Source: Gammaproteobacteria bacterium (GTDB taxonomy: Bacteria > Pseudomonadota > Gammaproteobacteria > JAADGQ01). Taken from it: 64,000 bases of DNA. Positions 46,128-55,753 of the stretch are shown one piece after another (the stretch's first letter is position 1; every line of letters starts with the position of its first letter). The stretch spans positions 1 through 64,000 of the forward strand of contig JAKITI010000003.1 in the NCBI GenBank assembly GCA_021648145.1, given 5' to 3'. The position numbers and the translations under genes are program-made. The notes beneath the pieces are model-generated. The model saw only the letters and a program-made list of their open reading frames with translations, searched no databases and was not told the origin of the DNA.

Positions 46128-47780
46128 ATGGCTGAAAATAAAACGGGTGGCCTGATTGCTTTTCAGGGGTTGAATAAACTTCCTGTATTACGACAAATTG
46201 GTTTGATGGTCGGGCTGGCGGCGAGTGTTGCCATTGGCGTTGCTGTTGTGCTGTGGTCGCAATCACCAAACTATCAGCAGCTTTATAGCGGTCTGTCTGA
46301 AACTGATATGGTGTCTGTGACGGCTTCACTGCAAGGTAGTGGTGTCGATTTTAAGATGGTTCACTCTTCAGGAACCGTTTTAGTGCCCTCCAACCAGTTA
46401 CAGAAACTGAAGTTGTCGATGGCATCTCAAGGCCTGCCTGCGGGTAAGATGACAGGGTTTGATATTCTGGATCAAGAACAAAGCTTTGGCACCAGCCAGT
46501 TTATTGAAAAAATACGTTATCAACGGGCGTTGGAAGGTGAGCTGGCAACAACGATTTCATCCATGCGTAATGTTCAATCCGCACGCGTTCATTTGGCACT
46601 CCCCAAGCAGTCTGTTTTTGTTCGTGACCGAAAGCCCCCTTCGGCTTCTGTTTTTGTGAATTTAATTTCAGGGCGTAGCTTATCTAAAGATCAAGTGGCA
46701 GCGATCACTCATTTGGTGGCTTCAAGTGTGCCGGATTTAACCAATGAAAATATTAGTGTGACCGATCAAAAAGGGCGGCTGCTTAGTAATAAACAGCAGT
46801 CACCCGATATGAAGATGAACTCGGATCAGTTTGAATATAAGCATCGTCTGGAAAACTATTACGTCAAGAGAATTGAGGAGATTATTTCACCCATGGTGGG
46901 GATTGAAGGAATCCGGGCTCAAGTCAGTGCAGAGCTTGATTTTACCGTTATTGAACAGACTGAAGAGCGCTTTGATCCTGATCAACAAGCGATTCGCAGC
47001 GAACAAATTACTGAACGCCAAACACAAGGCCGAGAAAATGTTGGCGGTGTGCCTGGAGCGCTCTCGAACCAACCCCCGGAAGAGGCCGTTTTGGAAGATG
47101 GAGCCGTGGGTGCGGTTGGAACCGCTGTGGGGGCAGGAGGCGGTTCTCTGAATTCAAGTCGCCGCGCAGTTCGGAATTATGAAATCAATAAAAAAGTGAG
47201 CCATACGCGTAATCCAAGCGGAACCATACAGCGTCTTTCGGTTGCGATACTGGTTGATGAACGCAGCACCACTAATGAGGAGGGTGTTGTTGAAAGTCAC
47301 CCATTAAGTGAGAATGAAATAGCCAATATTACAACCTTGGTCAAAGAGACGATTGGCTTTGATGAGGCTCGGGGAGATCGTGTGAGTGTCGTCAATAGCT
47401 CTTTTTATGTGCCGGAGGCTGTGGTCATTGAAGAGCCTGGGCTTATGGATAACCCGGCTTTAATGGAAGGTGGTAAGCAGTTACTCGGTTGGTTGATGGT
47501 TTTGATTTTGATTTTTGGAGTGTTACGGCCTGTATTACGCTCTTTGGCTGAAAAAGGTGTGGCACCACCACCTGCACTCGCTGTTGCAGCACTTCCTGAT
47601 GGAGGTGGTGGTAGCAGCAGCTTGCCCGTTGGAGCACTGGAAAATAAAGCGGGGGCTGGAGCCTCTCAAAAAGAGCTGTCTCCAACTGCTTTGGATCATA
47701 ATATGATAGCCGCAAAAGCGATTGTTGATCAGGATCCTAAACGAGTCGCACAAGTTATGAAAGAGTGGATCTCTGAATAA
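46128..47780 (+). CDS. fliF: Flagellar MS-ring protein FliF
   Basis: FliF forms the MS ring in the inner membrane. The 550-residue protein has two membrane helices (about 23-43, IGLMVGLAASVAIGVAVVLW; about 445-465, LLGWLMVLILIFGVLRPVL) around a large periplasmic part with the YscJ/FliF domain (YQQLYSGLSETDMVSVTASL, TSQFIEKIRYQRALEGELA). The cytoplasmic C-terminus ends with the FliG-binding AIVDQDPKRVAQVMKEWI. It begins one base after fliE and shares one base with the fliG start. Confidence 0.96.
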   Translation: MAENKTGGLIAFQGLNKLPVLRQIGLMVGLAASVAIGVAVVLWSQSPNYQQLYSGLSETDMVSVTASLQGSGVDFKMVHSSGTVLVPSNQLQKLKLSMASQGLPAGKMTGFDILDQEQSFGTSQFIEKIRYQRALEGELATTISSMRNVQSARVHLALPKQSVFVRDRKPPSASVFVNLISGRSLSKDQVAAITHLVASSVPDLTNENISVTDQKGRLLSNKQQSPDMKMNSDQFEYKHRLENYYVKRIEEIISPMVGIEGIRAQVSAELDFTVIEQTEERFDPDQQAIRSEQITERQTQGRENVGGVPGALSNQPPEEAVLEDGAVGAVGTAVGAGGGSLNSSRRAVRNYEINKKVSHTRNPSGTIQRLSVAILVDERSTTNEEGVVESHPLSENEIANITTLVKETIGFDEARGDRVSVVNSSFYVPEAVVIEEPGLMDNPALMEGGKQLLGWLMVLILIFGVLRPVLRSLAEKGVAPPPALAVAALPDGGGGSSSLPVGALENKAGAGASQKELSPTALDHNMIAAKAIVDQDPKRVAQVMKEWISE

Positions 47781-48784
47781 TGGCGGATGAGGCATTAAGT
47801 TCATTAGAAAAGGCTGCCGTTTTATTGCTTTCCCTTGGTGAAGAGAGTGCCGCTGCGGTGATGAAGTTTTTAGGGCCTAAAGAGGTTCATAAAATTGGCT
47901 CGGCGATGGCTGAAATGAGAAAGGTCAGTAAACCTCAGGTTGAGCAGGTCATGGATAGCTTTTTGGTGGCTGTTGGTAATGAAACTTCCATTGGCATGGG
48001 TGCCAATGATTATGTGCGTAAGGTGCTTGTTTCAGCGCTGGGAGAAGATAAAGCGGGTAATTTGGTTGATCGTATTCTGATGGGCTCTTCAGTCACTGGG
48101 CTTGAGCAATTAAAATGGATGGATTCACGCTCTATTGCAGAGATTATTCGTCTGGAGCATCCGCAGATTATTGCGATTGTGCTGGCCTACCTTGATTCTG
48201 ATCAGTCGGCAGATGTGCTGGCGCAGTTTCCTGACCGTGTTCGAGAAGATGTGCTGATGCGAGTCGCTGCGCTGGATGGTATTCAACCTGCCGCCCTTCA
48301 TGAGTTGAACATGATCATGGAGAAGCAGTTTTCAGGAAGTAATAACGTAAAATCTTCGGCGTTGGGTGGGGTAAAGTGTGCGGCGGATATTCTTAATTTT
48401 GTAGATGGTAGTGTTGAAGAGCAGGTATTAAATCATATCAAAGAAGTAGATGAAGATATGGGGCAGCAAATTCAGGATCTCATGTTTGTTTTTGAAAATC
48501 TGAAAGAGCTGGATAATCGAGGCTATCAAACATTACTACGTGAAATTTCAACAGACTCCCTGATTTTGGCGTTAAAAGGAGCCGATGAAGAGATTAAAGA
48601 CAAGTTTATTGGAAACATGTCAAAGCGTGCCGCAGAAACTTTACGTGAAGATTTAGAGGCGAAAGGTGCGGTGAAGTTAAGTGAGGTGGAGACTGCACAA
48701 AAAGAGATTTTAGGGATTGCCAGACGTTTGAGTGAATCAGGTGAAATAAGTTTGGGTGGTAAGGGGGAAGAGCTTGTCGGGTAA
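47780..48784 (+). CDS. fliG: Flagellar motor switch protein FliG
   Basis: FliG is the rotor protein that meets the stator MotAB and changes rotation sense. The 334-residue protein has the N-terminal FliF-binding domain (EKAAVLLLSLGEESAAAVMK), the middle domain with the EHPQ motif (IIRLEHPQIIAIVLAYL), and the C-terminal torque domain (LMFVFENLKELDNRGYQTLL, with charged residues in LKGADEEIKDKFIGNMSKRA). It overlaps fliF by one base and fliH by about ten. Confidence 0.96.
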   Translation: MADEALSSLEKAAVLLLSLGEESAAAVMKFLGPKEVHKIGSAMAEMRKVSKPQVEQVMDSFLVAVGNETSIGMGANDYVRKVLVSALGEDKAGNLVDRILMGSSVTGLEQLKWMDSRSIAEIIRLEHPQIIAIVLAYLDSDQSADVLAQFPDRVREDVLMRVAALDGIQPAALHELNMIMEKQFSGSNNVKSSALGGVKCAADILNFVDGSVEEQVLNHIKEVDEDMGQQIQDLMFVFENLKELDNRGYQTLLREISTDSLILALKGADEEIKDKFIGNMSKRAAETLREDLEAKGAVKLSEVETAQKEILGIARRLSESGEISLGGKGEELVG

Positions 48785-49520
48785 TCATAAAAAGCCGGCT
48801 TCCCGCTTGATAACGGCTGAAGGTTTTGGCTCCGTTCAGCGCTGGAAACTTCCTGCTGTGGGCGGTGTTCTTGTTGAAAGCCCTGAAGATGAATCTAAAC
48901 TTTCTATAAATAAGCTGCAGATAAAGTCGAAAAACAGTCGTTCTCAAACGGCTCATAAACCTGTCACGGTGGGGCAAGTTGAAGAGATCCATAAGCAGGC
49001 ATATCGAGAAGGGTTCGAGTCAGGTAAAAAAGAGGGGTTTGAAAAAGGAAAAAAAGAGGGGCGTGATCTCGGTTCCAGGCAAGGAAAGGCTGAAGCCAAA
49101 GAAAAAATTCAACAGTTTGAAAGTATTCTTCAAACACTCAGCAAACCACTACTGCAGCTAGACGATGCAATTGAGCAGGAGCTGCTATCTCTGGTTATGG
49201 CGATTGCACGACAAGTGATTCGCCGTGAGTTGAAAACAGACCCCGGACAAGTGATTGCCGTGGTTCGAGAAGCCGTGGGTGCTTTACCGTTAGCGGATGC
49301 AAAAGTGCGTGTTTTTCTTCACCCTGAAGATGCTGCCTTGGTACGTGAAGCACTGACGATGCCTGAAGATGAGTATGCTTGGCAAGTTGTGGAAGATCCC
49401 GTGTTGTCACGCGGTGGTTGTAAGGTGGTGACAGAGACATCTCAGGTGGATGCGAGCCTGGATACGCGTCTGGCTGCACTCGTGAGCGGTGTTTTTGGGG
49501 AGGGTCGCCAAAGTGATTGA
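48774..49520 (+). CDS. fliH: Flagellar export regulator FliH
   Basis: FliH is the stator-like partner that regulates the FliI ATPase of the export apparatus. The roughly 248-residue protein has the classic Gly-rich heptad region (about 72-105, with [20 protein letters not shown], GxxxG repeats) and the C-terminal FliH domain ([33 protein letters not shown]). I take a TTG at 48774 as start because AAGGGGG lies eight bases upstream; a GTG at 48756 would be longer. The start lies inside fliG. Confidence 0.9.
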   Translation: MSGNHKKPASRLITAEGFGSVQRWKLPAVGGVLVESPEDESKLSINKLQIKSKNSRSQTAHKPVTVGQVEEIHKQAYREGFESGKKEGFEKGKKEGRDLGSRQGKAEAKEKIQQFESILQTLSKPLLQLDDAIEQELLSLVMAIARQVIRRELKTDPGQVIAVVREAVGALPLADAKVRVFLHPEDAALVREALTMPEDEYAWQVVEDPVLSRGGCKVVTETSQVDASLDTRLAALVSGVFGEGRQSD

Positions 49521-50895
49521 AACTGCTGACCGTCGAATTCGGTGGCGAGAGCGCCTGAACCAATGCCGAAAGCGAATACAAAAGGTGCCTTCACATGTTG
49601 TTGAAGGTCGCTTGACACGCATGGTGGGTCTTACGATGGAAGCTGTCGGTGTTCAAGCGGCAGTAGGTGAACGTTGCCTAATACGTGATTCACTAGGGCG
49701 AGCCATAGAAGCGGAGGTGGTCGGCTTTTCGGGGGGAAGCACTTATTTGATGCCGACAGAGCATGTTAGTGGTGTGGTTCCAAATTCCCGCGTGATTCCC
49801 ACGGGGCGTGTGAGTGATGTTGCGGTCAGTCATGAGTTGTTAGGGCGTGTGTTGGGGGGCGACGGTGAGCCACTTGATGGCAAAGGGCCTTTGAAATCAG
49901 AGCGGCGTGTGTCACTGACAGGGTGCCCAATTAATCCGTTAGAACGTGACCCTGTGCGTACGCCTCTGGATGTCGGCGTGCGTGCGATTAATGCACTGCT
50001 AACAGTCGGGCAAGGGCAGCGCATGGGGTTGTTTGCTGGCAGTGGTGTGGGTAAAAGTGTGTTGCTGGGAATGATGACGCGTTTTACCAAGGCTGATGTC
50101 ATTGTGGTCGGTTTGATCGGTGAGCGTGGCCGTGAAGTTAAAGAGTTTGTCGAAAATATTTTAGGTAAAGAGGGGATGGCGCGAGCCGTTGTGATCGCCG
50201 TGCCTGCAGATCAATCGCCCTTGAAACGATTGCATGGTGCGATGTTGACAACAAGTATTGCAGAGTACTTTCGTGATCAGGGGCTTCAGGTTTTAATGTT
50301 AATGGATTCACTCACACGTTATGCGCAAGCGCAGCGTGAAATCGCTCTGGCGGTGGGCGAGCCGCCTGCTACAAAAGGTTATCCACCTTCAGTATTTGCC
50401 AAGCTGCCTGCATTGGTTGAGCGTGCGGGCACAGGGGGTGCAGGAGGGGGCGCTATTACCGCATTTTATACCGTTCTTACCGAAGGGGATGATCCGCAAG
50501 ATCCCATTGCAGATTCAGCACGCGCTATTCTTGATGGACATATCGTACTTTCACGGAAAATTGCAGAATCAGGTCAATATCCTGCGATTGATATCGAAGC
50601 ATCAATCAGTCGGATTATGACAGAAATTGTCACGCCAGAGCATCAGCAGCAAGCACGCCGTTTTAAACAAATCTATTCAACTTACCAGCAAAATCAGGAT
50701 CTTATTAATGTGGGCGCATATACAAAAGGCAGTGATCCACATATTGACGAATCAATTATCTACCAACCTCGCTTACGCTCTTTTCTGGAGCAGAATATTT
50801 ACGATGTGGTGGATTATGAAGCAAGCATGCAGGAGCTGTATAAATTAATGCAATCACCGCAGCCAGAGAAAATGAGTCAGCATGAAAAAGTCTAA
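49513..50895 (+). CDS. fliI: Flagellar export ATPase FliI
   Basis: FliI is the hexameric ATPase that feeds substrates to the flagellar export gate. The roughly 460-residue protein, related to the F1-beta subunit, has Walker [64 protein letters not shown] and [16 protein letters not shown]. The start is a GTG at 49513, eight bases behind GGGGAGGG and inside the end of fliH. It overlaps fliJ by 14 bases. Confidence 0.95.
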   Translation: MIETADRRIRWRERLNQCRKRIQKVPSHVVEGRLTRMVGLTMEAVGVQAAVGERCLIRDSLGRAIEAEVVGFSGGSTYLMPTEHVSGVVPNSRVIPTGRVSDVAVSHELLGRVLGGDGEPLDGKGPLKSERRVSLTGCPINPLERDPVRTPLDVGVRAINALLTVGQGQRMGLFAGSGVGKSVLLGMMTRFTKADVIVVGLIGERGREVKEFVENILGKEGMARAVVIAVPADQSPLKRLHGAMLTTSIAEYFRDQGLQVLMLMDSLTRYAQAQREIALAVGEPPATKGYPPSVFAKLPALVERAGTGGAGGGAITAFYTVLTEGDDPQDPIADSARAILDGHIVLSRKIAESGQYPAIDIEASISRIMTEIVTPEHQQQARRFKQIYSTYQQNQDLINVGAYTKGSDPHIDESIIYQPRLRSFLEQNIYDVVDYEASMQELYKLMQSPQPEKMSQHEKV

Positions 50896-51319
50896 ACGAT
50901 TATCAAAAATTGCATCATTGACAGGGCATCAAGAGCGTCAAGCTGCGGAGGGTGTTGGTGAAGCCAAAAATGTTGTTGATGAACGTAGTTTGCGCCTGAG
51001 TGAGCTGGAAAACTATCGTGATGAATATATTGCTAATTTTCAATCAAAGGTCGGTGGTGTGCTGAATGTGAATCAATTAAAGGATTATCGTGCATTTACT
51101 GCCCGTTTAAATAGTGCAGTTGAACAGCAAGGGCAGTTGTTAGAGCAGAGTCAAAATATTTTAGAAGAAAAAAAGAGAGCGTGGTTTATTATACGTAATA
51201 AATATCAGTCTATTGAAAAAATAGCGGAGCAGAGCCGTGATGCTGAACAGTTTGATGTAAACCGCCAGGAACAAAAAGAGAGTGATGCCAGAAGCCGTAT
51301 ATCTGAGCCATTCTATTAA
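50882..51319 (+). CDS. fliJ: Flagellar export chaperone FliJ
   Basis: FliJ is a small coiled-coil protein that acts as the central stalk of the FliHI export ATPase. The 145-residue sequence is almost entirely charged helix (about 10-135), basic at the start, with [20 protein letters not shown]. Sequence conservation is low; identity rests on length, coiled-coil nature and its place directly after fliI. It is the last gene of this flagellar run; fliK and later genes are not present here. Confidence 0.88.
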   Translation: MKKSKRLSKIASLTGHQERQAAEGVGEAKNVVDERSLRLSELENYRDEYIANFQSKVGGVLNVNQLKDYRAFTARLNSAVEQQGQLLEQSQNILEEKKRAWFIIRNKYQSIEKIAEQSRDAEQFDVNRQEQKESDARSRISEPFY

Positions 51320-51397
51320 CAGGAATAAGCACCGCTTTAAAGTGAATCTCATAGTCAATACAGGCAAGTAAATAACATCGTGATTATATGTTTTTCC

Positions 51398-51682
51398 CTA
51401 CCTGCCATAAGAGTTTTTTCTGTGTTTGAAATCGACTATAAATACGATAACCTTCTGGTTGTCTATCAGATAAAATAGCCTGTAGTTGCCTATCCTGTAT
51501 CGATAGTAGCCCTCGAATTCTCCTTTTAGATTTTTAATGTTTGTTCCAAAAAATGGGTTGTTTCGTAATTGTGGATAGACAATTTGTTTGATTTTTTGAT
51601 ACAGTTTTTCATCAATTTTTTTCTTGGTTTTTTCAAACACCTTTGTTTCAGCGATTTTGAATTCAGACAATGGTGTAATCAC
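51398..51682 (-). CDS. RelE/ParE-type toxin
   Basis: This protein of 90-94 residues has the RelE/ParE pattern: a first helical half (FEKTKKKIDEKLYQKIKQIV), then LKGEFEGYYRYRIGNYRLFY, a short strand and the end FIVDFKHRKNSY. Such toxins are usually ribosome-dependent mRNA interferases, or gyrase poisons in the ParE branch. The long form starts at GTG 51682, overlapping the antitoxin stop by 20 bases. A TTG at 51670, seven bases behind AAGGTG, gives a more typical N-terminus and may be the true start. It forms a minus-strand pair with the antitoxin upstream. Confidence 0.85.
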   Translation of the reverse strand: MITPLSEFKIAETKVFEKTKKKIDEKLYQKIKQIVYPQLRNNPFFGTNIKNLKGEFEGYYRYRIGNYRLFYLIDNQKVIVFIVDFKHRKNSYGR

Positions 51683-51902
51683 CTTTTTTGATATCCTTCA
51701 AGCCACTTCTCAAGTTTGAGAGAAGTTCTGAGTCGCTGAGTATCTGTTTCATCTCTTTGTCATCGACATAGCTTTCTGATGTTAAATATTGCAATGTTGC
51801 GAATTCAATAAAGTTTGAAAGGTTTCGCCGTTGCCCGTCGGCTGCCATTTTTATCATTTGATAGATATTGTCATCAACTCTAAGTGTGACTGTTTTAGAC
51901 AT
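51663..51902 (-). CDS. Ribbon-helix-helix-type antitoxin
   Basis: The 79-residue protein begins with an RHH-like DNA-binding part (SKTVTLRVDDNIYQMIKMAA, then RNLSNFIEFATLQYL). An acidic, probably disordered C-terminal half likely wraps the toxin. The ATG at 51902 has GGGGAAC upstream; longer in-frame extensions are not plausible. Gene order antitoxin-toxin with overlap is standard for such modules, which repress their own promoter. It lies between the flagellar operon and the first chemoreceptor gene. Confidence 0.85.
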   Translation of the reverse strand: MSKTVTLRVDDNIYQMIKMAADGQRRNLSNFIEFATLQYLTSESYVDDKEMKQILSDSELLSNLRSGLKDIKKGDYTIV

Positions 51903-52006
51903 AATGTTCCCCGTCCTTTTTGAATTAATAATGTTGCTGTTGTATTCAATTTTATTCAAATGAATTCGCCAAGTCAAATATAGTGGTGTTAATAGATTTG
52001 TAAATT

Positions 52007-52033
52007 TCAAGCAAATCAATTGATCGCCGATAT
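52007..52033 (+). promoter_or_regulatory. Sigma-28-like promoter of the haem chemoreceptor gene
   Basis: TCAA (52007-52010), 15 bases, then GCCGATAT (52026-52033) match the sigma-28 consensus with the -10 differing only in its last base. It lies about 32 bases upstream of the chemoreceptor start, tying the gene to the flagellar regulon. Confidence 0.65.
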
Positions 52034-52064
52034 TGCTTGAAAGATTGTAAATTAATAGGGAAAT

Positions 52065-53768
52065 ATGGATATGAAATGGAATAAGTTAGGCTTGTTATGG
52101 CAAATGATGATCCCTGTGTTTGCTGTTTTTTTTATTGGTATTATTGTGACTGTATCGCTTATTCCTGGGCAGATTGAGCGCAATGTGATTGAAACGGCGA
52201 TACAATCATCAGAGCAGACCGTTCAGCAGTTCAAAACACTGCGTAAATATTATGCCGACTATGTCGTTCAACCTGTTAAGGGCAGTGGTGATATCAGTGT
52301 GGCTATTGATCATAAGCAGAACAATAAAGCCATTCCACTTCCAGCGACGATGATTCATGATTTAAGTGAACTGTCTGCAGGTGAAGGTGTGACTGTAAAA
52401 CTTTACAGCGATTTTCCTTTTCCAAATCGGGCATCACGCCAGCTCGAAGCGTTTGAATCAGATGCCTGGAGTGCCATCACTCGTAACCCAGATGAAACCT
52501 ATAGTAAACGAGATGTTATTGACGGCAAGCAGGTGCTTCGAGTTGCCATTGCAGACAAAATGGCTAGCAAAGTCTGTGTAGGTTGTCATAACAGTCATCC
52601 ACAAACACCTAAAAATAACTGGCAGCTGGGGGATGTGCGCGGCATCCTTGAGGTCACGACCGTCATTGATGACCAACTCTCTTCTGGAGCACTTATAAGT
52701 AAAGAGGTTTTACTGTTATTGCTTGGAGTTCTGGCGATTTCGATGCTTGCAATATATTTTGCCTATAAAATGACAATTGATCGGCGTTTGAGTGAAATAA
52801 ACCGAGCCATGAGCAGCTTGGCACAAGGGTATAGTGATCTTGATAGTCGGATGGATAGCTCTGGTAATGATGAAATCAGTATATTGGCTAAAAATTTCAA
52901 CAGCTTTATAAGCAAACTTCAAGAGCTGATTCATGGAGTAGCAAATTCGAGCTCTAGTGTAGAGATTGCTGCGAGTGAAATGTCTGATTTGGCTAATCAA
53001 TCCAATCAAAAAATTTCACAGCAAAAAAATGAAACGGATCAAGTCACCTTTGCGGTAGAAGAGATGGCAACGGCTGTTCAGGAGGTCGCAAGTAACGCGG
53101 CGACCGCAGAGAGTGCAGCGAGTAGAGCGCATGATGAAGCCGTAAATGGACAGGCTGTCGTTGCAAAAACAATCGCTTCAATTAATTTGTTGGCTGGTGA
53201 AGTGGAAAAAGCCTCTGATGTGATAAAAACGCTTGAAACAGAGAGTGAGTCAATTGGTTCTGTGTTGGATGTAATAAAGGGCATTGCTGAGCAAACGAAT
53301 CTGTTAGCGCTGAATGCTGCAATTGAAGCCGCACGTGCGGGAGAGCAAGGACGAGGGTTTGCTGTGGTGGCCGAAGAAGTTCGAACATTGGCGAGCCGTA
53401 CACAAGAATCAACGCTTGAAATACAAGATATGATTGAGCGTATTCAGGCCAGCGCAAGAAGTGCTGTAAGTGTGATGAATGGTGGAAGTTCACAAGCAGG
53501 TGAGAGTGTGCAGCAGGTGGCGATGGCTGAAGTGTCGCTAAAAGCCATTATGAACGTTATTAATGAAATTCATGAAGTTAACGCAGGAACTGCAAGTGCT
53601 GCAGAGCAGCAGAGTGCGACTGCGGAGCAAATTAAAAACAGTATTGTCGCAATCGGTGATATTGCAGGACAAGCGACTATGATGGCAGAGAAAACTGCAC
53701 AAGGCGGTGGGAAATTGGTTGATTTAACAAAGGAGCTTAATACAAAATTTGACCACTTCAAGTCATAG
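52065..53768 (+). CDS. Chemoreceptor (MCP) with a Tll0287/DUF3365-like c-haem sensor domain
   Basis: This 567-residue membrane chemoreceptor has a first helix (about 11-33), a periplasmic domain (34-210), a second helix (about 214-234), a HAMP domain and a cytoplasmic methyl-accepting domain with the CheA/CheW tip ([20 protein letters not shown] and [18 protein letters not shown]). The periplasmic part has the Tll0287/DUF3365 look ([16 protein letters not shown]) and a CVGCH c-type haem attachment motif at 171-175. It should therefore carry covalent haem and sense redox state, O2, NO or CO; the ligand is inferred. There is no C-terminal methylation-enzyme pentapeptide. Its end overlaps the convergent hemerythrin gene by 11 bases. 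Confidence 0.9.
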   Translation: MDMKWNKLGLLWQMMIPVFAVFFIGIIVTVSLIPGQIERNVIETAIQSSEQTVQQFKTLRKYYADYVVQPVKGSGDISVAIDHKQNNKAIPLPATMIHDLSELSAGEGVTVKLYSDFPFPNRASRQLEAFESDAWSAITRNPDETYSKRDVIDGKQVLRVAIADKMASKVCVGCHNSHPQTPKNNWQLGDVRGILEVTTVIDDQLSSGALISKEVLLLLLGVLAISMLAIYFAYKMTIDRRLSEINRAMSSLAQGYSDLDSRMDSSGNDEISILAKNFNSFISKLQELIHGVANSSSSVEIAASEMSDLANQSNQKISQQKNETDQVTFAVEEMATAVQEVASNAATAESAASRAHDEAVNGQAVVAKTIASINLLAGEVEKASDVIKTLETESESIGSVLDVIKGIAEQTNLLALNAAIEAARAGEQGRGFAVVAEEVRTLASRTQESTLEIQDMIERIQASARSAVSVMNGGSSQAGESVQQVAMAEVSLKAIMNVINEIHEVNAGTASAAEQQSATAEQIKNSIVAIGDIAGQATMMAEKTAQGGGKLVDLTKELNTKFDHFKS

Positions 53769-54156
53769 AGTCGAACCGCTGTATAAATTGAGCGGTGATG
53801 GAATCCATTGTATCAACATGTAGATAAAACCAGGGTGTGACAGTATCAGAAATGTATTTTTCCAAGGCTTCTCTGTCATGCCTGTTGTCCCAGTCAATGA
53901 CAGCACTTTTCAGTGAATCTATAACCTGATCATGTTCACCCTTATGCATTGGGTATGGTGGAAAACTGATACGTTGCATCTCACACTCTTCATGTGAAAA
54001 ATGTTCACAGGTATGCTCAACTAGTTTAGTTAGAAGTTCACTTATTATTTTATTGGAATCATTTTTCAATGCTGTATTGAGCTGGGTTAATTGCTCAACG
54101 AATTCAGCATGGTCTTTGTTCATAAAATCAATAGCGACAGTGACTGGAAGCTGCAT
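53758..54156 (-). CDS. Bacteriohemerythrin
   Basis: This soluble protein of about 132 residues is a single-domain hemerythrin, a di-iron O2-binding fold also used for O2 delivery or NO handling. All seven expected ligands are visible when counted from the ATG at 54156: His16, His52 and Glu56 (HFSHE), His71 and His75 (HKGEH), His113 and Asp118 (HVDTMD). The start has AGG eight bases upstream; an in-frame extension to 54234 would add a non-family tail. It is divergent from the truncated haemoglobin gene, with candidate operators in between, and convergent with the haem chemoreceptor. Confidence 0.93.
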   Translation of the reverse strand: MQLPVTVAIDFMNKDHAEFVEQLTQLNTALKNDSNKIISELLTKLVEHTCEHFSHEECEMQRISFPPYPMHKGEHDQVIDSLKSAVIDWDNRHDREALEKYISDTVTPWFYLHVDTMDSITAQFIQRFDSMT

Positions 54157-54193
54157 ATAGGTAACCTGGAATTTGTTTTTACTGTAGATTATT

Positions 54194-54225
54194 TTAGATA
54201 TACATCTAATTTTTAGTTGGGTCAA
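54194..54225 (-). promoter_or_regulatory. Hemerythrin promoter overlapped by an inverted repeat
   Basis: On the minus strand TTGACC (54225-54220) and TATATC (54202-54197) are 17 bases apart, a good sigma-70 promoter about 40 bases upstream of the hemerythrin ATG. A perfect dyad, TTAGAT-4-ATCTAA (54194-54209), covers the -10 element and contains AGATGTAT, the core of an NsrR half-site. Repressor binding here would block transcription. Confidence 0.5.
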
Positions 54226-54251
54226 GGTTGACATTTTTTCATTGTAATAAA

Positions 54252-54274
54252 AAGATGTATTTAAAATACTTCTC
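54252..54274 (+). promoter_or_regulatory. NsrR-like operator between hemerythrin and haemoglobin genes
   Basis: Two 11-base half-sites lie around one central base: AAGATGTATTT (54252-54262) and AAATACTTCTC (54264-54274). The NsrR consensus is an 11-1-11 repeat of AAGATGYATTT type; the left half matches fully and the right half at 9 of 11 positions. It lies about 105 bases upstream of the haemoglobin start. The nsrR gene itself is not in the window. Confidence 0.6.
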
Positions 54275-54379
54275 TAAAGAATTTTGGTAAGATGCCGAAT
54301 GCGTAGGTGCTTTGATAAGGGTCTAATGCATATTAAATGTTGAAGCTTTTTTTATTAATTTTAAAAGGGAAATAAAGAG

Positions 54380-54763
54380 ATGGGTGGAGAAATGAGTAAC
54401 AAAAGTTTGTTTGAAAAATTGGGTGGTGAAGCTGCGGTTGATGCAGCAGTTGATATTTTTTATCGTAAAGTTCTTGGTGATGACAGAATCAGTCATTGGT
54501 TCGAAGGGACTGATATGGAAAAACAGGCCGTTAAGCAAAAAGCTTTTCTGACCTATGCTTTTGGTGGCCCTAATAATTATACAGGAATGGATATGCGTAA
54601 AGGGCATGCTCATCTGGTAGAAAAAGGCTTGGGTGATAGTGATTTTGACGCGGTTGTTGAGCTTCTTGGAGCAACATTGAAGGAGCTGGGTGTTGCGGAT
54701 GATCTCATTGCAGAAGTTGCTGCAACGGCTGAAACAACACGTAAAGATGTATTAGGCCGGTAA
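54380..54763 (+). CDS. Group I truncated haemoglobin
   Basis: The 127-residue protein is a complete 2-on-2 globin of group I (TrHbN/GlbN type), a family linked to NO dioxygenation and O2 binding. It shows LFEKLGGEAAVDAAVDIFY with Tyr28 at position B10, KQKAFLTYAFGGPNNYTGMD, and the proximal His76 in MRKGHAHLVEKGL, followed by the G and H helices. A second ATG at 54392 is a possible start. It is followed 21 bases later by a flavin/iron-sulphur reductase gene, probably its electron donor, and preceded by an NsrR-like operator. Confidence 0.94.
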   Translation: MGGEMSNKSLFEKLGGEAAVDAAVDIFYRKVLGDDRISHWFEGTDMEKQAVKQKAFLTYAFGGPNNYTGMDMRKGHAHLVEKGLGDSDFDAVVELLGATLKELGVADDLIAEVAATAETTRKDVLGR

Positions 54764-54784
54764 AAATAGAAAGGTCGCCGCACA

Positions 54785-55753
54785 ATGTCTAGTGTAAGTT
54801 ATGACGGTCAGGTTTATGAAGTTCTTGATGGTGAGTCTGTTCTTCAATGTTTACATCGCAATAGTGTGGCGATTCCCTCATCATGTGGGAATGGTATTTG
54901 CCAAAGCTGCTTGATGCGTGCAACGGAGGGTATGCCGCCTGAAAGTTCACAAAAAAATCTGAAAAAAAGTTTGAAAGAGAGTGGTTATTTTCTTGCCTGT
55001 ATCTGCAAACCTGAAGGTGACCTTGAGGTCACTTTGGCTGGCGATGAAGTCTTTCATCGAACAGCGGTTCGTATTGTTGATAAATATCAAATGAATGGCC
55101 AAATTTTAAGGTTGCGTTTGGAGTGCCTTGAAGCGTTTGAGCACAAAGCGGGGCAGTTTATTAACTTACATCGACCCGATGGTTTGACACGTAGCTACTC
55201 TATTGCAACTTCACTGCCAGATAATATGCTGGAACTTCATGTCGAATATTTGCCAAATGGTAAAATGAGCGCCTGGATTCATGATGAGTTACAGGTGGGT
55301 GATCTACTGGAAATTGATGGGCCTCATGGCGATTGTTATTATTCACCCGATGATCAAGAACAAAATCTGCTACTGATTGGTACGGGATCAGGGTTGGCTC
55401 CATTAGTGGGTATTCTTCACGATGCGTTGGCACAAGGGCACCGAGGTCATATTCACCTGTTTCATGGAGTGATTGATGTCAGCAGGCTTTATATGGTTGA
55501 TGAATTGTGCCAGTTAGCCGATGCACATAAAAATGTTTTTTATACACGATGCATTTCTGGGGATGTTGTACCCGAGGATTGTTATGCTGGGTTTGCCAAT
55601 GCTGCGGCACTAGAGCAGTACACCAGTTTGACAGGTTGGCGACTGTTCCTTTGTGGTCATCCAGATATGGTGAAAGATAGCAGGAAAAAAGCTTTTCTTG
55701 CAGGCGCTTCATTGCAAGAAATTTTTAGTGATCCGTTTGAGTTTAGTCATTAA
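54785..55753 (+). CDS. 2Fe-2S ferredoxin-FAD-NAD(P)H oxidoreductase, probable globin reductase
   Basis: The 322-residue protein is a three-part reductase: a plant-type 2Fe-2S domain (about 1-90; ligands in SSCGNGICQSCL and a fourth Cys in YFLACICKP), an FAD-binding barrel (about 92-190; RSYSIATS and the downstream GKMSAWIH), and an NAD(P)-binding domain (about 195-320; LIGTGSGLAPLVGIL and FLCGHPDMV). This layout is known from phenol and toluate-type oxygenase reductases, but no oxygenase is near. With the truncated haemoglobin 21 bases upstream, it most likely re-reduces that globin; this pairing is inferred. Confidence 0.88.
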   Translation: MSSVSYDGQVYEVLDGESVLQCLHRNSVAIPSSCGNGICQSCLMRATEGMPPESSQKNLKKSLKESGYFLACICKPEGDLEVTLAGDEVFHRTAVRIVDKYQMNGQILRLRLECLEAFEHKAGQFINLHRPDGLTRSYSIATSLPDNMLELHVEYLPNGKMSAWIHDELQVGDLLEIDGPHGDCYYSPDDQEQNLLLIGTGSGLAPLVGILHDALAQGHRGHIHLFHGVIDVSRLYMVDELCQLADAHKNVFYTRCISGDVVPEDCYAGFANAAALEQYTSLTGWRLFLCGHPDMVKDSRKKAFLAGASLQEIFSDPFEFSH

